From Zygnema cylindricum (taxonomy: Eukaryota > Streptophyta > Zygnematophyceae > Zygnematales > Zygnemataceae), in the NCBI GenBank assembly GCA_037447655.1, contig JBBHKE010002839.1:64001-113865 (forward strand): DNA of 49,865 nucleotides. Reading direction: 5' to 3'. How positions within the stretch are numbered: the first letter of the stretch is position 1; the number at the start of each line of letters is the position of its first letter. Made by a program: the position numbers and the translations under genes. Shown here piece by piece: positions 21,283 through 31,900 of the stretch. The notes beneath the pieces were generated by a model. The model was not told the origin of the DNA. It did not search any database and worked only from the letters and a program-made list of their open reading frames with translations.

Positions 21283-21664
21283 ATTTTTAGTTATGTTGGG
21301 TTTTTTTTTTGTTACGTGTTAGTTTTTTCCTTTTATGTTTTGTTTAAGTGGTTTTGCTTTTTTGGGTGTTTTCGATTTCCATGCCATTCTTTCGTGTTTT
21401 CGTTGGTTTTGCCTTGATTTTCCTTTTTGTTTATTCCCTCGTCATGTGGTTTTTTCAGTTTTAGCAATGCTACTTCCTTTTGTTCCTACGGACTCAGATG
21501 GTTTACCAATGCGCTTTTTAATAAAGTCGGCCCTAAAAAGAATTTAAGCCATACTTGTATTAGCTTAAAGGAAAATAAAGTATTATTAATTCTATTTTAG
21601 GTTGAAGAGTCGTAATTTAGTTTTGTCGACAGTGTTATTAACACTATTAGCGATTCACGGTGTA

Positions 21665-22846
21665 CTATACATTGTTCTTGTTTTTTGCATAATGTTTTTC
21701 CATGAGTTATTGATATGATAAAGCAAAAACAAAAATAAAAACTAAAAATTTAAAATAAAATAATAATTGCAAATGGATAAAAATGATTTTGTCTATCTCT
21801 CATGTTTCTACACAAGTAGAAAATAATGAGACATTATTTTATATTTTTATATTATCTTCTTTAGATACCCGTTTTCATTATGACATTATCGTCGTCGGTT
21901 ACTTTAATTATTGACTTTTAATTTTCAAGCTTAACAAAAGTTCTTGTGAATACATTTTGCACGAAAACTCGCTTAAATAATTATTTTTTTATGAAAAATC
22001 TTAGAATGACATTGACAATATTGTCTGTATGTCGACAACATTTCTTTTTAAATGAGTCAATTTTATGGCATTTATTTTTAACAAATAAAAACAAATAATA
22101 AAAAACAAACGAAAAAAAGTGATTGTTATGAGTGGGAAGAACAAAAGAAAAGTGATTACGACAAAATAAAAATTGCAACACAAATAAAAAAAAAAAAAAA
22201 AAACAAAAGAGGACAAAAAAATTAAGAATGTATTTTGCTAGAGTTGTGGCTAAATTGACAAGTGAGCGATTTTACATAAATATGATTTTGAAAGATTGCA
22301 AAAGAAAAGATTCTTTGAATTTTTTCTGACAGTCAATAGAATATCCTTAAGAATTACTATCAATTATTCCTAATTTTTCTTAATTCTTTTTAATTATTAT
22401 TAATTTTAGTTCATCATTGTTTATTATTATTAAGTATTAGTAATTATTAATAGTGGTAGCTTAATAAACAATTCAAAACAGCCATGTCATTTGGAACTGA
22501 ATTATAATTATTTTTTTCTTTAACTATTTTTTTTTTGTGATTAGAATTAGAATTAATATAATTAACATAAACTGCGCATCAATAATTTCATTATTCCAAA
22601 AAACGATTTTACTATAAATTGAATTTAATATAAATATAATTCACGAAATTGACGTATTTGTTGCTATATACACTATTATTGTGTCACAATTAATAATACT
22701 AATGATTCTAATCAACTGACTTCAAGTACGAAAAAAAATAAAAAAAAACGAAAAAATGAAGAAATTTAGTAAAAAGTTTAAGGTGAAAATGTGTATAATC
22801 CAGTACTAATTTACTACTGTATATTGTCCCTATCTTTGTTTCTTTT
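21665..22846. other. AT-rich spacer
   Basis: Very AT-rich with A, T and TTATTA runs. No conserved frame, RNA gene or inverted-repeat element was recognised. Confidence 0.5.
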
Positions 22847-22854
22847 ATATTTAT

Positions 22855-23235
22855 TAGTGTTGGGTATCGGGTAGTTTCATATCGCGATAATTTCGATATT
22901 CGATATATCGAATATCGATCGAGCAGATTCCTCGATATATCGTACCGGGACCAACATAAATTATCGCGATATATATCGCAAAAATTGCATATCCGTACAG
23001 TCAGAGTACGGAAAACCGTACGAAAAAGAGTACGGAGAATCGTACGAAAAAAATCTGAGCGCTGGCTTGAAAAAAAAAAAATTCATTTTCGATATATCGT
23101 CCATACGATATATTGTTTATATCTCAGCGACATATCGATATTTGAAATTCGACATATGCCGATATATCGAATATCGGGTACATGAAATTCGATATATATC
23201 GAATATCGGCAATGGGTCCTCGATACCCAACACTA
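22855..23235. mobile_element. hAT-like MITE, 381 bp, 8-bp duplication ATATTTAT
   Basis: TAGTGTTGGGTATCG at the left has an exact inverse at the right. ATATTTAT flanks both sides (22847-22854, 23236-23243). The interior is a dense array of CGATAT/ATATCG palindromes around a GTACGG-rich centre. Confidence 0.92.
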
Positions 23236-23243
23236 ATATTTAT

Positions 23244-24130
23244 CCATAACTCTTTCTGACACTTTTTCAAATACACTTTTTATGCATCTAAAAAAAAAAA
23301 AAAAAATTGCCAGAAACAGAAAAATATGGTCACCTACCAATGCTAATGATGAAAAAAGGTATTGAAAAATATGGCCAATATTGACTCAAAGTTTTGGCAA
23401 GTAAATTGCCACTAGTAACATATAAGAACTTTATTGTGGAAAAAAAAAATCCCAGTTTATGTTTCAGAAATACCTACTTTTTCAGATGATTAAATCATAA
23501 CATCCTAAGATTATTTTAAAAATCTAAGAAACGATGGTGAGCAACAAGTGATATTAAAAGGAAACCAGGATGCTATATTAATATTGCCATCAAGAATAAA
23601 ATTAGTATGATTGCTTTATTGATCAACAATGTAAACTTTAGAGAAGAGGAAAAACGTGCAAAAATACTCCAATGCAAATTTGCAAAATTCAATAAAAACA
23701 TTCCATATACACTGAAAAAACTGGAATTTTATAATTAAAAACAGGAGTTCAACATTAACAACATTGAAACTGCAACTGAAACTTTTCCCGCTAGTAAGAC
23801 CTGCCACGATTTTTCTGTCACAAGAATAGTTACATCTTTTACATTCACAACATTTTCCACAGCATTTTTTCGTTTGAAAATTAATGTGGCACAAGTAACT
23901 ATTCTATCACAACTACCAGAAAAATTTCACACAGATCTATTCCTACTTATTCCCTAGAAAAAAACACCTGACTATTTTACACACATATTGACCGACAAAG
24001 AAGAAAAATCTGTAATAGAAAACCCCTTTAATAAAACAACAACCTCTACACCTAAATTTTCCACATTTTCAGACTCTTTGAGAATAAAACTGTGGCTAAG
24101 AGAGAGAAAAAGAATTCGAAATTAATCTCG
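23244..24130. other. region downstream of PsbS
   Basis: AT-rich sequence that probably includes the PsbS 3' untranslated region near 24130. No other gene is seen. Confidence 0.5.
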
Positions 24131-24910
24131 TCACTCCACATCCTCGTCATTGATAAATCGACCCTTACCCGGATTCACTGCTGCGAAAAGGAAAAAGATC
24201 ACATTGAAAATCACAAGAGGTTCGATTTCCGCAATCGGTACTCCAGTCTCAATGTTTAACTGAGCAAGAGCTCCTTTTCCAGTAATAAGTTCTCCAACAA
24301 TAGAAAATACAATTCCAAGTTGAGCCATTCGGCCGACAAAAAGCTCATTCGCTTTCGTAAAACCGAAAGTAGGACCTTTCTCGTTTAAACCTAGTTGAGC
24401 TTTGATTCCTTGACCAGGTTTGACTGGAATTCCTCCAGGTCCGTCATCATCCACGAACTTTCCTCGGTCTCCAAGAGCTCCAATGGCTCCCAAAAGAGTG
24501 AAAAGAATGAAGAAAAGTAACAAAGGTTCGGTTTCATTAAGAGGAAGACCGGTTTCTAAGTCAAATTGCTCCAATATTCCTTTACCAGTTATTGCTTCTC
24601 CAATAAGAGAAGCAGCAAATCCAAGCATAGCAACTCGACCGACAAAAAGTTCATTTTGTTTTGTGAATCCAATACCGCCCGAGGTTCCGAAAAGGCCATC
24701 TTCTGTTTTAGATTTAACCGCTTTTGGTTCGAATTTCACAGTAGGAGTCGTTTTCTTGAAAACGTGAGATACGCCGGTTTTCCTAAGGTTAGGGCGGGAA
24801 ATGACTGGCATGGCAGTGATAGGGCTGGGGGAGAACATCCTAGAGCTTGCCACGTCAGCAGGTAAGCAGCGGGCGAGAAGGCCGCGGGAGATAAGAGCAG
24901 CTTGAGCCAT
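24131..24910 (-). CDS. PSBS: photosystem II 22 kDa protein PsbS, intronless
   Basis: PsbS is a thylakoid membrane protein that senses lumen acidification and triggers energy-dependent quenching (qE) of photosystem II antennae. The 259-residue frame is uninterrupted. Residues 1 to about 65 form a Ser/Ala/Arg-rich transit peptide. Two homologous halves follow, each with NELFVGR, a helix ending in ITGKG, an ETG(L/V)P stretch and a helix starting at EP: helices about 87-109, 128-146, 188-211 and 230-245. This is the four-helix layout specific to PsbS rather than three-helix LHC proteins. Acidic residues near the lumen side are kept in both halves (E120/E126/E128 and E221/E228/E230), so both proton-sensing positions are probably intact. 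It ends in an acidic DEDVE tail. No intron interrupts it, unlike its neighbours. The start ATG is in GAGCCATGGCT. Confidence 0.97.
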   Translation of the reverse strand: MAQAALISRGLLARCLPADVASSRMFSPSPITAMPVISRPNLRKTGVSHVFKKTTPTVKFEPKAVKSKTEDGLFGTSGGIGFTKQNELFVGRVAMLGFAASLIGEAITGKGILEQFDLETGLPLNETEPLLLFFILFTLLGAIGALGDRGKFVDDDGPGGIPVKPGQGIKAQLGLNEKGPTFGFTKANELFVGRMAQLGIVFSIVGELITGKGALAQLNIETGVPIAEIEPLVIFNVIFFLFAAVNPGKGRFINDEDVE

Positions 24911-25049
24911 GGCTGGTGGAGAAAATGTGAAAAAAAAAGGTTGCAGGAGAAGAATATATGTGAGCTTGGAGAAGTTGAAGGAGAGTGAAGCGCAGAGAGT
25001 GATTCTGGAGTGAGCAACTGCAACTGATTGCAGATTGCAGGAGAAGTCC

Positions 25050-25162
25050 TTTTTATGATAGCAATATTCCCCAACGAATCAGGTTCCGAGGTAATAGGGT
25101 GAGCCACCTCGCACGTGTTTTGGAGACTCGCAATTGATTTCTTGATTCGTTTTACCACGTGG
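25050..25162 (-). promoter_or_regulatory. PsbS upstream elements: TATA-like box and two G-boxes
   Basis: Read toward PsbS, TATCATAAAAA lies at 25050-25060, about 140 bases before the start codon. CACGTG lies at 25112-25117 and the palindrome CCACGTGG at 25155-25162. G-boxes are common in light-regulated plant promoters. Which bases set transcription is inferred. Confidence 0.45.
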
Positions 25163-25169
25163 CACTCCC

Positions 25170-26256
25170 CAACCGGTAAAGAGAGATCTCGTACACGTAC
25201 GGAAATGTGCGAGAGCACGCGGAGGTGTGGGCAGATCCTTGTACAAATGTCAAAGGCAGGTCTATAGTCAGGATTCAAAGGTCCGTACATCCAAAGGGAA
25301 TGTACCTACGGTCTAGATCTGTGGAGAAAGGGTGACATACGTGGCGGATTTAAGTTGGTCAGATTCGGATTCGCAACTTCTGGCAGTTCCAGCAGAGAGG
25401 TGTGCACGAACCAGAATTCCGGACTCAAAACGAGGGATAATGGGAAACTAATAAAGAATAACTGAATAACGGATCTAGACTTGACTTCTAGAGGTGTCAC
25501 GAATTTCTGGGAAGGAATTCGGTTTTCGTGAATATACCCATTTCTTGGAAGAAGGTACATTTGGCGGGAATGTACGGATTTAGTAGTACGGGTTTAACAG
25601 GAACCTTATATTTTTGGCCGGCTGTAACGGTTGTCGGTGGTTGACTTCCAGCCGTATTTGACTGTAATGTAAGAAACCGTCATTTTCGTACACATATATG
25701 TACGGTAATGTCGCATTTCTGTGGTGCTGTACTTTTTGCCTACTGGAATCATCCATAGTGGTTGTTGCATTTAGCCGCTTATATGGGTGGATCCATTTTC
25801 CACTTTTATGGTTTCAATTCATGGTTTTTTCATGTGCGAAAAGTCGAATACAGAAATACTATATTATTTTTGTTTACGGCTCATACTATATATTTTTTAT
25901 TTACTTGACGCGGTAACTCAAATAATATGGGCTGTTGAAAATTTAGGTTCAAATGTATGGTTGAATTGCACATCAATAGATATAGAATTGAATGTGCATC
26001 CTGATCTCTTGAACTTTTTCAAAAATACCGAATTTATTCACCAATAAAATATGCGCTAAAAAGGCTGTTGGATTTTTTTAATCGGACGGCCATGAATAAT
26101 GAAATGTAAGTACGGCCGTCGAGATAGTACGACGTATTTTACACAGAAATACGTAACCGTACATACAACAGAAAACAATCAGTATCTTTGTTATGGTCGT
26201 GCCACGTGTAGATTCATGTTTGGCTCCCCATATTCTTTCCACCTTCCGTTTCACGC
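25170..26256. other. PsbS upstream intergenic region
   Basis: Moderately AT-rich, with many GTACGG/CCGTAC motifs and another GCCACGTG at about 26201. No conserved frame was recognised. Confidence 0.45.
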
Positions 26257-26264
26257 CTCATTAC

Positions 26265-26599
26265 TGTACTGTACTGTACAGATACTGTAGTGTAGTGTAT
26301 CGGATAATTTCCATCGCGATAAATCCGATAACCGATATTACCGAATGGTGAGGGGTCCCGATATATCGCTCTGGACAAACAAAAACCAGTGCGGATTTTG
26401 AGAAATTTTCCCACAATCCAATCCGTACCACAATTGTCGATACTTAAATCCCGATATTTATTGGTAATTTATCGTAATTAATCGGTAACTCATTGCGATA
26501 ATTCCCTTACCGATATATCGAGCCAACCAATCGAATATCGCTAGGTCAAAAACAGGCACATATCGGTTATTGGCACAAGACTACCGATACACAACACTA
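26265..26599. mobile_element. hAT-like MITE with CTCATTAC duplication
   Basis: The right end is the inverse of TAGTGTTGTGTATCGG. The left end carries TAGTGTAGTGTATCGG after about 25 bases of GTACTG repeats. CTCATTAC occurs at 26257-26264 and 26600-26607. TATCG/CGATA palindromes fill the interior, as in the two other copies. The extra GTACTG at the left is unexplained. Confidence 0.75.
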
Positions 26600-26611
26600 C
26601 TCATTACTGTA

Positions 26612-26830
26612 CACCGCGAATCGTTATTAGCTTATATAACGCTAATTTGGTTCACCCAAATTTTTGCCCAAATTCTCAAATAGAATTATTAATTCTATTT
26701 TAAATTTAGAGTAATTTCTAATTAGAGTAAATGATTTCTTTGAAATTTTTGGAATTCCCAATTAGCGTTAATAACGCTAATTTATTTTTTAGGCTGTTTA
26801 ATCTTTGACGCTAATAACGATTCGCGGTGT
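26612..26830. mobile_element. CACCGTGAATCG-family MITE, 219 bp
   Basis: CACCGCGAATCGTTATTAGC and its inverse form the ends, with TA on both sides. It starts five bases after the CTCATTAC duplication of the neighbouring hAT-like MITE. No coding capacity. Confidence 0.85.
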
Positions 26831-26837
26831 AGTCTAC

Positions 26838-27150
26838 CGCATTCCTTCTAATGCTTGGCGTCCCTCTCCTCCTCAGTCTGGTGCTCCTTTGTTCATTTCT
26901 TAATAAAATCACATTATTCGAGACACTATCACACCTATTTCTTAAGAGCAGTAGGTCTCACATGCAAGTCTTTCACACCGGATTGATAATGTAACGGAAA
27001 CTGTAGCGTTTTTACAGCACTCCCTTGTTTCTATGCTTCCTGAATCTGTTGGTACGAATGGATTGAGATCGCGGTATTGAGCTCCACTGAGGATGGGGAA
27101 TTCACAAAAGTAGGAGAATCATTCGGGCGTGCCCCATTTAGGGAGCTTAG
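26838..27150 (+). pseudogene. decayed fragment related to the retrotransposon tail
   Basis: ATTCGAGACACTATCACACC at about 26911 and the following 30 bases resemble the endonuclease-domain stretch near 20745 of the large retrotransposon (ATTCGAGACACCATTGCTAC). No open frame remains. The match is short and judged by eye. Confidence 0.35.
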
Positions 27151-27157
27151 ATATGTA

Positions 27158-27366
27158 CACCGCTAATCATTATTAGTTTTTTTCACCAGTCAAAATGTCT
27201 TTTCTTCGTGCACACTTTTCGGATTGTTGATCCGATGGTTGCTATTGCAAGGTAGGATTCTCAACTTCGTATCGACAATTTTCAATTGACAATCCAACAA
27301 GTGTGCACGGAGAAAAGATGCTTTAAGTGGCGGAAAAAACTTTGACACTGACGATGATTAATGGTG
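27158..27366. mobile_element. foldback MITE of the CACCGTGAATCG family, 209 bp
   Basis: CACCGCTAATCATTATTAG at the left and GATTAATGGTG at the right, with TA on both sides. The arms stay complementary for about 75 bases, including CTTCGTGCACAC / GTGTGCACGG. The arms resemble the inner palindrome of the 6200-7046 element. Confidence 0.75.
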
Positions 27367-27369
27367 TAT

Positions 27370-28924
27370 TTTGACAACCGGGCACATGTCAAGAAAGAGG
27401 GAAGATAAACATTAGTGCTGGGAACCTGTGCTTTCGTACTTGCATTAGTTTTTTCCACAAAACTTTAAGCTTTTTCGACAGATTCCATTCGCATTCTTAG
27501 ATCGTTTGTTTTGCTTTGAAATACAAATCTAGTAAATTTTAGTCTTTTGTTGTTAGATCTTATGAAACTCTTTCTCAAATTGATTTTACCTTCTATTTTC
27601 TTCATGTAGTTCGATGGTTAACCATCACACTTCTTTAACAAACCTTATTTCCAATATACAACACTAATATTGGATCTTTTCTAATCAGTTACTTTACTAA
27701 AGACCGCACCTCAGACTTACAATCGCAAGCCGTAAATTTGTGCCTTTTCTCACAAAAGAATGTACAATTATAGATAAGAGTAATTACCTTAAAATCCAAA
27801 CCCTAGACTGTCCAAAGGATGATAAAACAGTATTAAGGTTTGAAATACATGTGCTGTACTTAAAAGAGAAGTTACGCTCCCAAAATTCACTAAGTTACTC
27901 CCAGTAATCGTACACTTAACAATCATTCTGACTAATTTCTATTCCATTTGACTCAAAACAAGAAGAAAACTGTCCAAATTCACTATATAACTGTAAATTG
28001 TTTATGGCATTAGTGAAAGAAATTGACCATGACATACATAAAAATTAAACATTGAGAGTTCTTAAATTTATTTCAGGACATGTTCGTGAACCAGGTACTT
28101 GAGCTAAAATCTATTAAATTTATTATTATTATTATTATTATACATATATATATATATATATATTATTTATTTTTATATAAAACATAAACATCCATGTAAC
28201 ATAACAGGCAAGCTACAAATACATCATATAGACTTTTGTACTCCCGGAACACGAAAAAATAAAATAAAATAAAACAGATTCGTAATTTGAGGCTTTTGAT
28301 TCAACATAAACAAACATACAGGTGTATAAAAACATTGTCAAAGTCGAACAACGTATAAAAACGTTGACAAAGTCAAACAGACTACAAACCGCAATTATGT
28401 TTGCTAGTCTCTCATTCGGCCGAAGAACCTCCCTGTTTAAAAGAGAGCTCCTCTTACACATTATCTTACTTCTCAAAATCGTACCACGCGAACAAAGGAC
28501 AAAAAAGTAAAATGGAAGGGACTTTTTCCCAAAGTACAAAAAAATTCCTACATTAGGACTGGGAATAAAATTGACCCACAAAAGACAAAACCCGTTCCCG
28601 ACTCAAGGGATTAGTTTGCCACATACCTCCTGCACAAACGTCGAAAAAAATCCACACTAAAACTAGCGTAGAAGATAATATCACACGACAAATGACCACA
28701 AAAGATTCAGAAAGAGAGAGAGAGAGGAAAAGAGAAAGAGAAAGAGAGAGAGAGGGTGAAAGAGAGGGAGGCAGAGAAGGAGAGAGAGACTCTTCCAGAA
28801 GAGCTAGCCCAAGGTAAAAAACAAGTTGCGAAAAAACCTTCCGACCGTTTCCATGCACAACTAATAACGGCCTTCTCCAATTATCGTCCCACTCACTTCC
28901 ACGACTTCCTTCCCTTCACCTAAC
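27370..28924. other. AT-rich spacer downstream of metaxin
   Basis: Contains a (TTA)n(TA)n microsatellite at 28117-28163 and a GA tract at 28705-28796. The part next to 28924 is likely the metaxin 3' untranslated region. No other gene is recognised. Confidence 0.5.
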
Positions 28925-31900
28925 TTAGAGTCCCCCATCATTGTCATCATCGTCCTCCACATCGGCGTCCTCCATTTCAATGGAGAGAGAGGAGAAGAGG
29001 ACCCACATTACCACACTGGCAGCTTGAGCGAGAAGGAAAAATTGGGCTCGTCTTCGAAGAGATTTCCCCATAGTATTGCCACTTGTTTGAGCCTCTCCAG
29101 GGCCTAAAAAGACAAGAGGGAAAGAATAGATACCATGTAAACAGGATTAAGAATAGATAAGGATCTGAGCTGTCAAGCATAGAACAAAAGAAAAATTCGT
29201 CTCCAGGTGTCCTAAAAAGAAAAACAGGATCAAGAAAAGATAAATTTCTGGTAGTCAAGTAAAGAACAAACGACAAACTCGTCTCCAAGTTCTAAAGAGA
29301 CAAACAGGGAAAGAATTAGATAATGAATAGATAATGAGTAGACTAAGAATAGATAGTCCAAACAGGATTAACAAAACGTTCCGAGTAGTCAAGCATAGAA
29401 CAGAAGACACATTCGCCTCCAGGTCTTAGGAAGAGAAACAGGATTAAGAGAGGAAAGAGGAAAGAGGAAAGAGGGAAGGAAGAGGAAAGAGGAAAAAGGA
29501 AAGAGGAAAGAGGAAAGAGGAAAAAGGGAAGAGGGAAGAATCGAACCCCTTCTTCATATAACTTTTTAGAAAACCTAACTGAAGCTTTTTAAAAGACTTA
29601 CCTGAAGCTTCTTCTAAGAAAAATTACCTGAAGATTTTTTTGCTGATTTGGGTGTTCGACTGAAAGGTGGAGGTTCTGAGGGCGGTTCACTCGCAAAAAG
29701 TTGGTTTTGGAGAGTTTCTGCGAAAGAGACTAAGTTGGGATGCTCCTCTAAGGCTTCCTTTAATGGATTCTTTTTCTGCCACTCTTGACCCCGAGGAAGC
29801 CCCCCTCTCATCCTTCTCAGAACGCATTCCTCTTCTTCTCCCACATAATAAACTGAATTTTTTCGTGGGACACCAAAGTTCTAAAATGCAAAAAACGAAT
29901 ATATATTCTTTACATTTCCTAATTCAAAGTAAAGTAAAATCCGAGTAAAAAAACCACATTGTACTAAGTAACTAAATTAGCACCTTTGAATGTGACATAC
30001 TATGTCTGGCTATAGTTGTTTGCAAGTAGAAAATTAGGACTGAAGACAATTTTGTCGACTCAGATCGTTCATAAAAAGAAAAAACATGTAATTCTCCTTC
30101 GAGCTTAAGAGTAGAAACAATACATAAAAGGGCATAGGAAGGCATAGAACAGCTGTTCCAGTAACAAGGGAGCTAGGAATAAATGAAACCACAGATCAGG
30201 ACCAAATAATGACTAAAAAATTTAGTAACAATATTGAATTCAAAAGTAACTGTACTTATAGAAAAAAACTCAAAAGTCGTGTGGGTATCGCACCAAGGGA
30301 GCTCGAAGCAGAAAAATAATGTGGGCAAATACTGCCGCATCGAGACTGGAGGGTCTGTGGAAACCCAACAGCAAAATTCTCGCTATCTCGTTAAACACTC
30401 ACATGAAAGTTATCTACAGTTTTTCTATACATCCAGTAATTAATAATTTGTTTCTCATCCCCCCGAGGTGTCCTCTCCCGTGCCATTAATTTTTCTTAGC
30501 TCAGCATTTGTCGAGTTTTACAGTCAAGCTTCCCTCAATTTTTTCTTTTACGTGCAAACAAACTGCGTTGTCGTCATTGAAAATTAGCGTGGTGCTCGTG
30601 GCTTTATCCCACGGCTCTATAAAATAAATCGTGTTTCCTTTCTAGACGCCTATCATCATTCACCTGCAAATTATATTGTAAATAATTACGCCCATCAATT
30701 TTAACCAAAATTCTTAGTACAGAAAAATAAGGAATTATTAATTATAAACTAATGTGGAAATGGGGTCACACACACATTTTTTTAGTCAGAAGTGAAAAGC
30801 GTACAACAGGTTCTCATTTATTGCACTTTAAATCTATGATTTGAACAAAATACTTGTGTGGGACGTTGAAGACGAGGAATAATAAACCATGTTAAGCTTT
30901 CCGTAATAGAAAGTAAACAGAATCATAGACGCAGCTGACCTTTCAGTGAAAAATTGAGTCTTTTCTCCAAGTCTTACTGCCAATGCCGCGTAGGCCTTTT
31001 TTGCTCCGGCGTAAACCTATCAACCCAAGCAAAAATTATTATGGTTAAAAGTAATCAAAAATTATAAATGCAAACGCACATTTGCAGTTGAAAGATGTGA
31101 GGAAGTACCATTTAAGCTATGCTCTGGAGAAAGGAGCAAAAAATATGATGGAACAGAAGATAAAAAATTTCAAAGTTGCTTCTTCCAGCAATTCTATGCT
31201 GCATTATTGTTGACATTATCAAAGTAATAAAATCGGGAGTCTAGTAAACGCCAGTACAGGATGCATTAAATGCTGATAGTAATAACCACAGAGCTAAGCT
31301 TCAAAGCTTTCGTTATACAGAGAGTTATGTCTTTTAAAAAGCCTAAAGTGAGCCAAAGTAAACCATTCTCCTTAAAACCGAGCCTGTCAGTCAGGGAACC
31401 ATATTGGCTGTGGCATGCGGGGTGACAATGAAATGGTCAAAACATATACATCTCTCTCGGACCCTGAAACTCTCAATTCAAGTGGAAGCCACTTGACAAC
31501 ATGGTAAATTTCGCAAACATTTAAAAAATAGAACATGCTGCTCGTTATCGAGCCGCATATTGCAATTGACAGCCCACCTCATTCAACTTCTTTTTAATTT
31601 ATATGATGCTTTGCCCGACTTACCTCTGAAGCCTCCAACTGTTTGCTTCGACCGGCCGAAAATCGCAACTTTATTTTTCGAAGCTGTTGCCAAGCAAGCA
31701 CACGGCTGAGAGGCCATGGCAGTGCCGCAGAGAAGCCTTGCATGGCGACTTCTTCATTTGCAGGCTCCATCCACACAGTATACAATAATGCGTCCTCTAA
31801 AACAGAATCAACCAGAGCTGTGAACGCCTGCAATTCTGCTCTCTCTGCCTCCTGCAAAGCTGCATCAAGGTCAATCCCACTGTGGTCGCGAAGAAAGTCA

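Larger units (their letters stand above)
17169..21662 (+). mobile_element. CACCGTGAATCG-family element split by a non-LTR retrotransposon
   Basis: The outer ends CACCGTGAATCGTTATTAG and its inverse at 21662 lie next to TA. Inside them, ATTCTATTTTGGGCTCAAGG at 17229 and ATTCTATTTTAGGTTGAAG at 21589 are direct repeats of about 26 bases with a few mismatches. They look like the target duplication of a 4.3-kb retrotransposon (17255-21588) inserted into a small element related to that at 26612-26830. Confidence 0.75.
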
